NCBI GenBank assembly: GCA_022539475.1
Contig: VCMS01000239.1
Span: 21,546-85,545 of the forward strand
DNA: 64,000 nt
Direction: 5' to 3'
Source of the DNA: Gracilaria domingensis
Lineage: Eukaryota; Rhodophyta; Florideophyceae; Gracilariales; Gracilariaceae
Shown one piece after another: positions 8,512-20,011 of this stretch (its first letter is position 1; each line of letters opens with the position of its first letter). The notes under the pieces are model-generated. The model was not told the DNA's origin. It saw only the letters and a program-made list of their open reading frames with translations, and did not search any database. The position numbers were made by a program, and so were the translations under genes.

Positions 8512-10814
8512 AGTGCCAAGTGGCCATGTGCACTAACATCCGTTCGCGGAGTGCCCACGCGCCGTGGCAAGCCGAAAAATCAAATAAATTAATTTGGCGC
8601 GCCCGCCAGGGCTGCAACCAAGACGGTGCACAGTACGCGGCATGCACCAGGGATGGTTTGCACTCCAAAAAATTAAATTTTTGACCGGCCGCCGGTGCAC
8701 GCGCGCGCGCGCGCTGCCCTGCGGCACTTCAACATGAACCGATTGCGGTGTACTTAACCCAAGCACAGGGTGCCATGTCTTCTCACCTCTTTGGGTAGCG
8801 CACCTCATTCTTCACCCGCAAGTGGGTTCAAATTTCTTGCCGTCGTTCAGCGTACCAAGACCAGTTATTGCCCAGTTATACCTTGCGCAGGATATTTCTT
8901 CTCACTTCTCAGAGTCTCGCGCGGAATGCGCCACGCAATCCGGCGTATCGGAGCGAAAATCTCACTGACCAAAAGAGGTGACAGGGCGTTTGGTAGAAGC
9001 CACCCAGTTAGTGCACAAGGAACAGCACAGACGCCACATATCTGGTGAAAGCGCGGTGATATCCGAACCGAGCGGAGTCAGTTGAACATCACCCTGCCAG
9101 GGTTCTCGACCACCATTGCGCATCACCCAACTGGGGTTTGCATGAATGCCAACTAACATCGCGTGCGGTGACTAGTGAGCGACAACGCGACCCATGTGTT
9201 AGAACACTGGGTCTGAGGTTGAGAACGTGAACGATGGTGACTGCCGAGGAGAGTTCGGGCAGTCGACCAGGGTTTATATGGAGAATCGGACCTTCGAAAA
9301 TAAGGTCGCTAACGCAGATTTCTAGAATATCCCTCAAACTAATGTGTCTATGAGTACTGGCCCTTGCGTCGGAATTAGTGTAGAAACTGTGCGTAGAAAT
9401 CGACAGTGGAGTCGTCTAGAAGCTTCTAGAAGTTCCTGAAACGTGTCCATTTCTAGAAGTTCCAGCAAGGCACCGAAACTATGAAGTCAGTCATGACGTC
9501 AACTGACGAGGCAGACATCACACGTGACATGTCTTGGTAACATTATGACAACTAATGTCAAACAAAGACTCTGAGGATCATTAGGGTATCAAATCGGATC
9601 GCTAGATCACGGGGAATTCAAAGAAAGCATCAAAACATTAAATGACTAACTAAAAGCGTAGCAATATAAAAATTTCAAATAAAAACATGACCAGAATTAA
9701 CGAAATCCTAACACCATGAAACGGGTTCAACACCATGATGATGGTAGCGGTTCGAAGCGACATTCAAGCGTTCCCATGAGTGGTACAGCATAAAATTCCG
9801 GACGGGAGCGTCCAGAACCTAGCGATATCTTCCCAATCGAGGGTTAGAAACTCAATAACGAGAGTGATACCAGCCCCCACGATGTGCGTGACGCATCCAT
9901 CATGGACATTTAGTGACTCAACACCACCGATTGCGGTCAGTAAAATACCATCTCTCGAACAAGATTGCCTCCACAGAATGGAGTAAACAGCGACGCCGAT
10001 CAAACCAAAGCGGTTTCGCCATCTCCCTTCCCCTCCTCAGGCGGAGCCACCCCGGGAGGTAGTACCACAAAGGGTGGGTGGGGTAACTCCATGAGAGTGA
10101 TTAGAACAACTTCCATCGTAGATTCCAAACCCATAGGGTGTAACCATCGAAAAGGTAGAGAACCAGTACCGGGGCGGTTCGAAATTGGTGAAAGACCTGA
10201 CAAACGTAATTCCGTCAGTAGAACGAAACTCCAATGAGTAACCCAAATCCAAATTTGGATGGTAAACAGACACATAACCGGTTCAATCGGTTCAATCCAT
10301 AATTAGGATACCTACGGTAAAGGGCAAAGTCCAATTCAGCCCAGCACCATTGCATCAATCCAAAGCTGGAGATTCACACAAAGTGGCATGTGTAGAACAA
10401 CGATAACCAAAAACAGTGGTAACTACTCAGCAAGAGTTCGAAAAACGTTACCACGTAACAAAACAGAAATAACTCGTGAGAGTTCAGAACAAAAGATACT
10501 TCTCGATTCGGAGACTTCTCAAATGAGACAAAAAAATCTCCCACGATGGTAAAAAACCGTGCAAGCGGGGATGCATACCCCGGCAAGTCGGGTGAAAAAA
10601 CCACCATGTAAACAAATCGAAAGCATCTGACATCACCCACGTAGGGTGTAAACCGAAAAACAAAAACGCAAACATGCGAGTATTATCACTTCTCCTTCTA
10701 CAGGAATCAGATCTTGAAAGAAAAGAACCGTCCCACCGTGAATAAAAAGTGATTAACTCAGAAATCGAGTCACAAGCAATTAGCCAAACTTCTCCTTACG
10801 AAAAGAACAAGGCA
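8512..10814. other. Non-coding internal region of the Ty3 element (3' part, continued)
   Basis: There is no supportable ORF. It contains a short (GC)n run near 8,700, dense micro-hairpins as in 896-2,484, and a cluster of heat-shock-element-like half sites at 9,419-9,440 (GAA, TTC, GAA, TTC, GAA). Integrase and RNase H would be expected here in a complete Ty3 element, but I see no trace of them. Confidence 0.55.
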
Positions 10815-12494
10815 TCAATCCATGCGGGTGTCCAAGCGTAGTTCCTCCCCTTGAGATTCATTGGCTGGACCCGACCCTTCCACAAATTGATCAGCAACCA
10901 GATTATCAGTGGTTGGTTTCCGATCCACACTTTCACTTCCCAAAAGGGATACAACTTGTGCAGCTGTACCCTCAGCGACGGGTTTAAACTTGACTAACCC
11001 TGCGGGTGCATCTCGTCCAGATGAGACATCTACAAGAGTAGCGAAAATCCTTTCAGAGCTAGCAACCGTTTGAGCGGTGTCAATTTTTCCAAATGGAACT
11101 TCATCTGACTCATTTGAGTTCAACGCTACTACGCTCGATCCGTTCTCTCGAATATCCGGCGGCAAATCATCGAAAACAAACCCAGCTTCAGGGTACACAC
11201 CGTTCTTCACAGGTTTCAAGTGGAAAATTCCCGAAACGTTGGGAGCTACATTACGGTAATCCAGACAGAACTGGAGAGAACTGTTCTTCATAGGAAGAAC
11301 CACAACTGGTGGAACAGAACGACCGGTGCGGCTTGCCTCGCAAAAGGACCGTACGAACGGTACAATGCTCAGACAAGTTCGCTGCTTCACTGTATCAACC
11401 ATTGACAACCAAAGATTGGTCAGAAATTCAAGTAGAGAACCAGAATTCATCTGTTCAGAACTTCAACACCCGGGCAGGGTATCCAACTTCAAATTCTGTT
11501 TAGGAACAAGCAATTCCGTACGTGCGCTAACTTCATCATGCGTCGATGTCTTCGCATCCCAAAGGAAGTTCATTTCATCAGCCTCCTCTTTATAGGACAA
11601 ACCAACGACATCGGAAACATTCAGCTCCGTTGCAAATGTACCCTGTGGGTGCCAAGTAACTTGAACCACCACCTGTTGGTTCTGCAACGTCTGCATCGAA
11701 TTCGAAAAGTTCGCAATCAGCACTTGAAAAGGTTTTCCACCTTCGCAAAGGGCAATGCCTCGAGCAACTGCGAGACCAAATTTCTCTAAAAGAGAGGGCA
11801 GATGATCAATCATTAAGAGTCCACGCACCTCCGTTGAGACAGTAACCCAAGCTTGGGACATCGGAGGAATCCTCACAAACGCACGAACGCGTAGCTTTGA
11901 TGAACCAGTAATTGGTGACACATACTGCTGAGCAGGAGGTAACGGTGCGCCGTTTCAATCAGACCGCTTCTTCGCCTGTTCCCACGGTTTTCCAGCAAAT
12001 GGAACTGACGAACCGTCAACTAACTGCACCTGTGAAAGTCTGGGTTTGATCGACTCCACATGGAGATCACAGAAATCACAACCAAGAACAATCGGTGCAG
12101 CAAGCGTCTTGCAAACAACAAAATCAACTGACACAGTGGTCATTCCTAAACGAACCATCATTGGTAAAATACCCATTGTAACAATTGTGTGATTACTCGC
12201 ATCAGCGATTTTCATCAGGGGACCGTAACGGATAAATTCACGACACTCCTCTGACAGGAACGATTCCCGTAAACAGTTGGGACCGGCCCCGGTGTCAAGT
12301 AGAGCGATATGACGGACCATGAGATGGTGTGAGAACCCGATATCGGCGTTAACTTTGTAACTTCTCTTTGAGAACATCATCACGCGTTCCGAATACTTTG
12401 GATTACTCTTCTGTATCCACGGCCGAACCAGTTGACCCATCTCAGGGTGCGAATCCGCACGGGATAAAGATATTTTCCTAGAAAGGATCTTCAT
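10815..12494 (-). pseudogene. Ty3 pol remnant: aspartic protease and start of reverse transcriptase
   Basis: Three ORFs in one frame (12,494-11,955, 11,921-11,463 and 11,450-10,815) are separated by single stops. The first carries a retropepsin: ALLDTGAGPNC as active site and APIVLGCDFC as the C-terminal hydrophobic motif. The second resembles the protease-RT linker (VLIANFSNS). The third begins like Ty3 RT (VVVLPMKNSSLQFCLDYRNV) but then runs into about 130 residues with no RT similarity. The YxDD core, RNase H and integrase are therefore deleted or replaced. This copy could only move in trans. Confidence 0.8.
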
Positions 12495-12602
12495 CGGGAA
12501 GCGAGGCCTCAGGCGTCAATGACCTCTGTTCAAAAGGCACCTCTCCCGTATGGGAGGCTTCTGAAATCAGTTTTTCGGAGAAGGTTTCACCAAATGAATC
12601 TG

Positions 12603-13881
12603 TTATAACCCATCCTGGGGAACTGAAAAATCTCCGGCTGCGGGTTTGAATCCTTCAATTTTATCTTGGGTTTCCAAGGGAGCATCTTGTTCCACACCTT
12701 CGACAGGGGGAAGCAATTCATAGTACCCCACAGGTTTTGACCTCTCCCGACTAGGAAGCGTGCACTGCGATGTTGTGTGGCGAATTTGCTGGCAAGTATA
12801 ACATATCAACGTGGTCTGTTCATCATAATGACGAACGTGCAAAGGGCCTTGCGGCGTCGTGTACCTCACTACAGGTGTTGTGTACTCAAAGAAATCCATC
12901 GCAGGAGCATCTCTTCGAACCCCAACATGGGTATCTTCCACGAACAAACCGGGATCATTCTCCACCCGCGGTGAGGGCCTTGGATGAACTTCTTGTTTAG
13001 GATACAACCCAGAATCATGGGTAGACTTCAACTGAGCAAGCTTACGGTGCCGGTTCTCGTACCAGTTCAAATCCAAAGAGGATGAAGATGCGTCTGACGT
13101 GGACGTCTCCGTGTCAGACGTACTCACATGAGAGTGAACCGACTTGCGATGAACAGAAACAATACCTGATAGCTTGGTGCAACGTTTCTTCAATCTCTTT
13201 CGAGAGTTACGACCGTGTAAATGGGAACGCTTGAAACTCTTCCGTGGACGGAATTCTGTACATAATAAGATATGTGATGAACTAGAATCCGTAGAGGATG
13301 AGTCAGTGTCCGATGTTGAACTCCGAGAAGCAGCAGATCTCTTTCGAGAACGATGTCCAAAAACCGGCGAATCGGTGAAACTACCATGGCGCCTAGTAGA
13401 TGTCTCCAATAAATCCAGGCGTTCACCAATACGGTGTAACTTCGCAGTAAGATCCTTAAATGAGGTTTTTGAAGAAGCGAAGAAGCTCAAGAATCGAGGA
13501 AACATTGACTTGGAACTCCCGAACATCTGCTGACAACTCTCGCAGTTTGAGATCAGAAACCTCTGGTCTGAGATTCAGCAGCATCTACACCACGGAGCCT
13601 TGACCAAAGACCAAACTTCTGGTGTTTGACTCCAACCTGGAGAACACAACAGGGTCGATATTTCGAGAGTCGGATGAGTCATGATCCACATGCTTAGGAT
13701 CAATAGACCACCCGGCTTTGGGTACCGACGAAACGGGCAAAACTTTCCGGCAATCGGATGAAACTTCTTCAACACCAATCCCTTCGGGAACACAGCGAGA
13801 ATCCGAATGAGGAGAGTCCGCAGTAACCTCAGAATGGCTAGAATCGTTATCGGTGTCACCCAGTGACCACAAGAACATCAT
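12603..13881 (-). pseudogene. Ty3 gag remnant with CCHC zinc knuckle
   Basis: The frame from 13,526 to 12,603 encodes a Ser-, Arg- and His-rich protein with CYTCQQIRHTTSQC near residue 240, a CX2CX4HX4C zinc knuckle. The N-terminal part is read in another frame from 13,881. It has one in-frame stop near 13,585, then a probable coiled coil that continues after a frameshift near 13,440 into DLTAKLHRIGERLDLLE. Gag and pol share a frame. The combination of stop and frameshift marks it as non-functional. Confidence 0.7.
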
Positions 13882-14066
13882 GTCGATGAACCGAAAATGC
13901 GGTCAGAAAAAGAGTCAAACACGACTTCCGAAAAGCGGAGAGCGATAAGATAAACCTTCAGAAGGTAATCCAGTCACGAAAGTGAGTATCCCAAACCAAA
14001 ATCAGGTTCCGTCAACAGGAGGAAACATTTCCACACATTGTAGGTGTTCCAAATGATCTAGACTTC

Positions 14067-14086
14067 CTCAAAGTCGGGAGACCACT
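14067..14086 (-). promoter_or_regulatory. Candidate primer-binding site of the Ty3 element
   Basis: In minus-strand sense the sequence after the 5' LTR is AG followed by TGGTCTCCCGACTTTG. A PBS starting TGG a few bases after the LTR is typical, since it pairs with the CCA end of a tRNA. I could not assign the tRNA. Confidence 0.35.
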
Positions 14087-15045
14087 TGTGGTGCAAGCCC
14101 GGAAACGGGAAACACGCACTGGACGTTCGAGATCCTGCTCCCTGTTGGGATGGAAGCTCGCCTGGAGAGCCTCTGTCGCCACCGAGGACCTGGGTGTAAA
14201 GCCAGTAGTGGGCTGAGGTAGAACCTACAGAGATGAAATAGAGAAGCCAGAAAGGTAGGAAAGACCCGGAAAGAACGGGAAAACGGTAGAGAAACTCGAG
14301 AGAGTGGACTGTAGACTCCGAGAGGAGGCGTAGCCCGAAAAGGAAAAGGGAAAGAAAAGATCCAGAAGAAGGGAGTCGAAGGCCGTGCGCAAGCAGGCAA
14401 CAGGCCCGAAAGACGGGGAAAACAAAAGAGAAACAACGAAAGAACCCAATACTGGGGCGGAAATCTGTCCTGCAATCAGGAATAAGAAACAAACAAATGG
14501 TCAACCCTCACTGGGTATTCAGAAATCCTAAGGCTTCCCAAGGGGAGTTTGCGCACTGATACTACTTGTGGTGACCCTCCGTGTGGAGTTGTGCACCAGC
14601 AAGGGCAGCGACGACAAGGGCCCACACTCAAGAGATGAGTCTCAAGTGTTCCCACTTCAGAGTGGCAGTTCTCGAAGCGAGACTTGGTTGACTTTACGAA
14701 GTGCTCGCGACGGCGACGTCGCGCTCACCTAAGTAGGTTTAACTACACATTAAACTAACAATATTAACTAAAGTAGTGCACACCTCATGAGGTCCATACA
14801 CGTGGATCACCCACTGTCAGGGTACCTCATGGTACAATGCGCCCATGCATAATACACACATCCCGCGTGTTCCACACCAGGCAATGGTGTCAAAACCCAG
14901 TCCACCTAAGAAAGGTCAGGTAAAACCAGCGTTCATTCCTCCCATGAAGGGATCATATCTATGACTCACCCACACCTTCATCACAGAGGTACGGATCCTT
15001 AAAGGAGTTGACAAAACCAAGAGACCCCAAAGGGTTTGCTCCACA
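14087..15045 (-). repeat. 5' LTR of the large Ty3 element
   Basis: The plus-strand ends are TGTGGTGCAAGCC and TTTGCTCCACA, giving 959 bp with TGTGG...CCACA termini. It is nearly identical to 1-895. Related, more diverged LTRs occur at 18,606, 28,844 and 34,564 in the same orientation and at 15,594 and 26,202 in the other. Its right boundary falls inside a copia RT frame. Confidence 0.85.
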
Positions 15046-15593
15046 TTAGACTGGTTCAGACCATATATAGGTCGATTTAACTTAAGAACATTATTCTCGA
15101 GGAAAAGGTCCAGTCCATTGGGGGGTGACATGTAGACAGGGTTCGTTTCTTCGATCCGTCCGTTCAATAATACACATTTGAAATCTAACTGGTGGACTTG
15201 AAACACAAATCGGCATGCCAATATGAATACTAGTCGCACAGTTTCAAAGTCAACAACAGTGAAATATACATTTGCTATTTCTTCATTTACGTTATCATCA
15301 TTTTCATCATTCTCCAGGCCCCCCTCTCTTCATCATCAGTAAGAGCTGGGCTCGAATTTCCAGCTTCAACATCTGGCTCATCTTCCACTTCCGCGGGTGC
15401 TTTTAGGGTCTCAGAAACAACTTAAATATTATTCAATTCCGTTTTTCCTGTTGTCTTACACAGAGGTCTTCCAGGGAATACATTCTCATTGATACTGACG
15501 TGCCTTGAAAACGTAATTTGCCCATTATTAAAGTCGAATAAACTATACTTCTGGTGCGGCAGGCAGCGCAGCAGGATCCTTCGTTGGGGCTTG
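15046..15593 (-). pseudogene. Copia integrase C-terminus and reverse transcriptase start, interrupted
   Basis: On the minus strand 15,239-15,046 encodes HQLDFKCVLLNGRIEE, YMSPPNG and KLNRPIYGLNQS, the standard copia RT block, and stops exactly where the Ty3 LTR begins. Further upstream (15,590-15,400) another frame shows YSLFDFNNGQ and SRHVSINENVFP, the integrase C-terminal motif. Several stops and frame changes lie between. It is the continuation of 16,487-17,640, from which it is separated by the solo LTR. Confidence 0.8.
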
Positions 15594-16491
15594 TGTAGAG
15601 CAAACCCTTCTCAGGGATACCGTTTCAGTAGTGGGAATCATAAGTTATTGAGACGCTCATCGATGGGGAACTCGAGGTTATGAGTAGCACGATGACATGG
15701 ATCCGGACGCAAAATGTGTACATGTGTCCCACTATTGGTTTGTTTGGATGGAGTGAATCTTTTCATAATTTCTAGAAAGACCCCGTGGGTTTTCGTCGAA
15801 CACTGTCAGGACTGCCCGGGATGGGAGGTACACACGAGGTGCTAGATTAATCTATTATTTAGATATTTTTAATAACCCTCTACAAAGCCGCTAATTCTAC
15901 TACTTAGGTGATGGCCCAGCGCCATCACCAACCTAGTAAAGATAACCCGGTGTTCCGCTCTAGCTATTTCGCCTGCGCGACAACTCCAACTCTTCGCGGA
16001 GCGACTTACCGCAGCACGGTCTAGTTATCCCCCGGCTCCAGCAAGGAGAGTGCACGCAGTGCATACCATCATTGGTCTTGTTTTTTTTTGTTTTCCTTGT
16101 GACTCGTGGAGTGCACATATATTTGTTTACCGAGTGGTACTTTCTCTCCGCCCCAGTACTTGGGTTTGTCTCTGTTCTTTCTTTTGTTTTTACCATTGGT
16201 TTGGTTCATTACCGCCTATATCTATTTGGTCGTTCCACCTTTGGATGTCTACATTTGGCTACAGATACTATCATTGGTCACGTACGATGTACACTACTGT
16301 GTCCGTCTTTTCTTGCAGTTTTTCCCGTTCGAGCATTCTTTCTCAACCCTGTGGTATAGCCTGAAGTCCTCGTGGATATACACCCACTCTGGTGGATACG
16401 GGGTGCAGTGTCGCTGCGCGAACCTGTCTTGAGAGCGGGGATTCGAACTGCCTCGCTGGATTTTCTCTTCCTGGGATTGCTTCACAGCTTG
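15589..16491 (+). mobile_element. Solo LTR with perfect 5-bp target duplication GCTTG
   Basis: The LTR spans 15,594-16,486 (893 bp), begins TGTAGAGCAAACCC and ends GGGATTGCTTCACA. GCTTG occurs at 15,589-15,593 and again at 16,487-16,491. No internal element sequence is present, so it is a solo LTR left by LTR-LTR recombination. It interrupts a copia integrase frame that can be followed on both sides. It is related to the LTR at 34,564-35,420 in opposite orientation. Confidence 0.9.
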
Positions 16492-17640
16492 CTGTCTAAC
16501 TTCTTACGCTTGGCAACATGGCCCCAAACTTCACAACCGAACGTTCTCAAGGAGCTGATATTCGTAATTGTTCCAGTAAGGGCTTCACGCGGCGTTGTAC
16601 CACCTTTAGCCTCACATCTAATGATAGTCATTGTCCTGGTTGCTCTAACGACAACTTCAGTTTAGAATCTATGCAAGAGATCGGAATGACGTATCATTGT
16701 TCGAACTATTTCCATTGCCGATCTGTTGAAGCTTTCTGCTACTCTACATTTGCTGGTGGGTATAAGAAGCGCTATTCCACCAATCTATCCCTTCACAATA
16801 GAGATACTTCCTGAGTGCAACGTACCCAGGACTATTGTCAGAGTATACAAGTTTGATCTTCCTTTCAGTTTGATTTTCGAACTTCAACTGAAAACATCTA
16901 AACTCCCGTTCAAGGTCTTTCCGACTCTCCAGAATTCGTACGTCTTAGTATCGTGATCTTTTGTCAATAAAGGACATAACGTATCTTTTGCATCCGATGC
17001 TGGGCCTACTAATAGGTCGGCATACATCAGTGAAGATCACATCTCCAATCTTTGCCTTCCCTCTAATCCTGCTACTAAGGCTTCTGCGTATCAGTCTGCC
17101 CTCAACGCAAGGAGTACATTCTGATCCAACCTCTGATTTCCGGTTCAGGTCCAATTCATGTAGTGTTTTTAAGTTTTACATTTGGCGTATCCTGCGTTTC
17201 CCCACGTGCCGAAGCCCTTCGTGCCAGAGTTTTAGCCGAGCAGTCCCTCTTCGTGCCACAAAGGCAACATTGGCGGCTGGTATACCCCAAACGTGGTATG
17301 TATCTTCTCTTTTCGATGCCTTGATTGCAATAATACCGTTCTGGATGTAGCATATTGAAGAATGAAAAGAGATTCGATGCTCTTCGTCAGTCACCCGGGA
17401 GCAGGAGATCAGATTACATTCCTTATCTTGAGCAAACAGCACATCTTGTAGTAGCAGTTGCAAGTAGCGTCGGCCAGGCTGCTTCACACTAAGGATAATG
17501 TCTCCTCCTTTAGACGGCATTAATCTCAGTTCATCGCCCAGTACGATGGATCTAAGTTTCACAGCAGTGGATAGGTGTTCAATACTGCGGTCTCCTGGCA
17601 TGTGCGATGTCGCCCCGGAGTCTATGATGAATTGGTAATC
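16487..17640 (-). pseudogene. Copia protease, GAG-pre-integrase and integrase, decayed
   Basis: Read on the minus strand, DSGATSHMPG (about 17,620) is the protease active site. KLWHEGLRHVGKRRI (about 17,210) is the GAG-pre-integrase motif, and IFTDVCRPISRPSIG with SFIDKRSRY (about 17,040-16,950) is the integrase core start. A more decayed frame down to 16,490 retains ESFNRSAMEIVRTM, the region normally containing the catalytic Glu, and LRTFGCEVWGHV. Stops and frame changes are frequent. The solo LTR cuts it at 16,486. Confidence 0.82.
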
Positions 17641-18570
17641 GTCTTTGCGAATGACAGGTGGGTGGCATTTGATTACCAGAGCTGCCCTTTTCTTTGTAGC
17701 CAGGCTTGGTCGAGCGACAATCTCGTTTGTAGTGGCCCTTCTACCCGCTTTTGGAGCACTTGCCTTTCAACTTTGCCTGAAGTGCACGCTTCGTATTTGT
17801 CGTATTTTTCACAAGAGTAAACTCTATCTTTGTCTCAGCATTTCTGGTCATATATTCTCGGAGTACCTGGGCTGTGACTTTCTCTCATGAGAGCTCCTCG
17901 TCGTCCATAGTCCGTAGTGCGGGAAATCACTGCACCATACGGACTGTCTCTGGTAGCTCCATAGCTGAAGAACAGTATTGCAATCTGCATACTATCAGCA
18001 ATGGGGCTTCCCATAGCCTCCAGTCTTTAAAAACAGGGTTGAGATTTCCGTTTCTTCAGTGAAACGAGTTTGGTGCAGTTTCGTTTGTAACTGCACGCTT
18101 GTGGATGTGTTATCAGTCTCGTACCTTTCACAAAGTTTGCGATACATCAAAATTGGGTTGCGTTTCTCAGACGCAATGTCCCGAAGCGGCTTGTCTTTTA
18201 TGGACTGTATCAGATACATGCGTGCTTTCGAGACCTTCAACTTCATCTCATCAGAAACCGCAGCAATGCCTCCATCTCCAAGAACGTTTTCTAAGACAAC
18301 ACTCAATAACTCTTTTGATTCTAAGAGAGCCTCAATTCTCATCATCCACAACATAAATTCTTCATGGCATTGGGCATAGAGCGGGGTAACTTTTTCACTG
18401 TATCCTCTTCCATTCCTCAACGATAGGGCTTTGATGAAAATGAGAGAGTAAAACGACAAAGGGAGATTGAAAACGAGGTTGGTTGAGATGGAGTGTAGAT
18501 TGCAAGTGGAGCGCGCTGCTACCCCGGTTATGGCAGTTGAGTGACTTCTCGGTAGTCTGCGAGGAGTCAA
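17641..18570 (-). pseudogene. Copia gag, decayed
   Basis: The N-terminal frame (18,570-17,995) includes EEFMLWMMRIEALLESKEL and LCERYETDNTSTSVQLQTKL, typical of UBN2/copia gag. A frameshift near 18,020 continues into LEAMGSPIADSMQIAIL and a TTDYG motif. A zinc-knuckle relic, KCSKSG-stop-KGHYKRDC, is visible near 17,740. Its second Cys has become Ser and a stop has been introduced. The true gag Met probably lies close to 18,440-18,570. Confidence 0.75.
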
Positions 18571-18605
18571 CTTCCTTTATATATCATCAAGTAACCGGAC
18601 AAAGC

Positions 18606-19493
18606 TGTAGAGCAAACAGGGAAGAGTGAAAACCGACCAAAACGTACGAAGGTCCGCCGTCGTGAGAGATGATAGACCAGTCACAGAGCCCTCTGTACCA
18701 CAGTAATTTGGGTGTAAGGCCGACGTGGCTGCTGGATGTACCTACAGAGGTGCTAGGCCACGCTGTAGGCGGGGCCGTGAGAACTCCAGAGATGGGGTGG
18801 TATCAGCGACAATGAGTCGGATGCGGTTCCGAGAGCGAACGCGACAAGCAAAAACGCAGAGCAACAAACAACCAACAACCACACGCGACGGGTAGGGCCT
18901 CTTCGGCACTCTGCCCGGAGCGGTGCGAGATCCTCTAACAGGGATGTACGGGGTTCCGCAACCACGGCGAAACTCTATACAGAGGCAGATCACTTCGCAG
19001 TCTAGTCTGATATCTACTCCGTGTGACTCGCAAGTTCTGAGATCAACAATAGATGTTCGTCAAGGGTACCAAGAAGGTAGAATCACCGTACCCATACCCA
19101 GTTATACTCGTGAGAGTGATAACTCTTGTAGGCAGTTGGCGCCAGAGCCTCACTCACGAAGAGTCTACTCGGAAGAGCGCTACTCAACAAAGAATTCACT
19201 TGGAGAGTGCTCGGGTTGACTTTACAAATGTGCTTGCGTCCATGAGGTCGCGCTCACCTACGTAGGTCTACTAACTAATTATGTACATGTGGGGCACACC
19301 CTCAGAGGTCTATACACGTGGCTAGCTCACTGTCAGGGACCTCAGGTGCACCACCTATTTCCTCATAATATGCGTACACATCCGTGTCATACACGCGTCC
19401 ACCTAGCAGTAACAGCCAGGAACGGCATTCTTGGTTACAGGTAATTTTCGGGATAATTATCGAATAGGAACGACCAAAATTGGGTCCTACGCA
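18606..19493 (-). repeat. Diverged LTR of the Ty3 family
   Basis: It begins TGTAGAGCAAAC and probably ends GGGTCCTACGCA. The block GGTTGACTTTAC, TCGCGCTCACCTA, GAGGTCTATACACGTGG and CACTGTCAGGG aligns with the LTR at 14,087. No target duplication is visible (aaagc versus tgcat), so the copy may be rearranged. It lies just upstream of the decayed copia gag. Confidence 0.65.
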
Positions 19494-19793
19494 TGCATTG
19501 AGAGTGCATCCTCCTATACTCACCTCTGTTTATATGAGTAGCATCATCGCTAGCATCACGCGATTTGGCGTTGTTCTACAAAAACCCTGCCAGAAACGCA
19601 GCTATTTCAATCGTGTTGCCAAGCATCGTTTTAAAAGCTGCAGGAAACCCCATAAACCCGATATCATATCAACTATAGTCTATCGTACAGTATCGGAGAA
19701 GATTCTAGACACATCATCGTTCGTAGCACTCTCATGTAACATTGTAACATGCGCGTAACCTCTTACATATATTGTAACACCATACCGGCCATA

Positions 19794-20011
19794 CATATTT
19801 TTTATTGCATATTACAACAGATTTAAAGGCTTTGTTTTATACGATAATAACCTTGCATGAGGGAAAGGAGTACCGTCTTCGTCAAACTGTACAAAGAGTC
19901 AGGGGTTCTGTTGAGCCAAAGGAGCTGACTGCATTGCGCTGGAGACAGACACTGTCAAATATTGCAGACGCTCTAACTAAGAGAAAACACGACTTCGCAA
20001 AGGCTATTTAA
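19794..20011 (+). pseudogene. Copia RNase H C-terminal fragment
   Basis: This plus-strand fragment contains TTDLKALFYTI, LHEGKEYRLRQTVQRVR and SNIADALTKR. This is the end of copia RNase H (DSKxLFDTI ... NIADALTK). Everything upstream of it is missing. It is in the opposite orientation to the neighbouring decayed copia, so it comes from a separate element. Confidence 0.8.

Larger units (their letters stand above)
1..15045 (-). mobile_element. Large Ty3/gypsy-type LTR retrotransposon, degenerate, minus strand
   Basis: Positions 1-895 match 14,151-15,045 with no indels and about ten substitutions, so these are the two LTRs of one element. The right LTR begins TGTGG at 14,087, which implies about 63 bp of the left LTR lies outside the window. 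Gag and protease-type ORFs between them run on the minus strand, so the 5' LTR is on the right. A complete copia element (2,485-8,511) is inserted in the 3' part. Without it the element would be about 9 kb. Most of RT, RNase H and integrase is absent, so this looks like a non-autonomous derivative. Its right edge interrupts a copia RT reading frame, so the remainder of that frame should lie left of the window. Confidence 0.8.

Noticed and set aside
8695-8714. CG-repeat as a regulatory CpG island
   Set aside because: It is a short (GC)n microsatellite inside a retrotransposon interior with no adjacent gene.
14110-14145. tRNA-like B-box (GTTCGAGATCC) in the LTR
   Set aside because: There is no acceptor stem, anticodon arm or A-box at the right distance, so the string is just part of the LTR.
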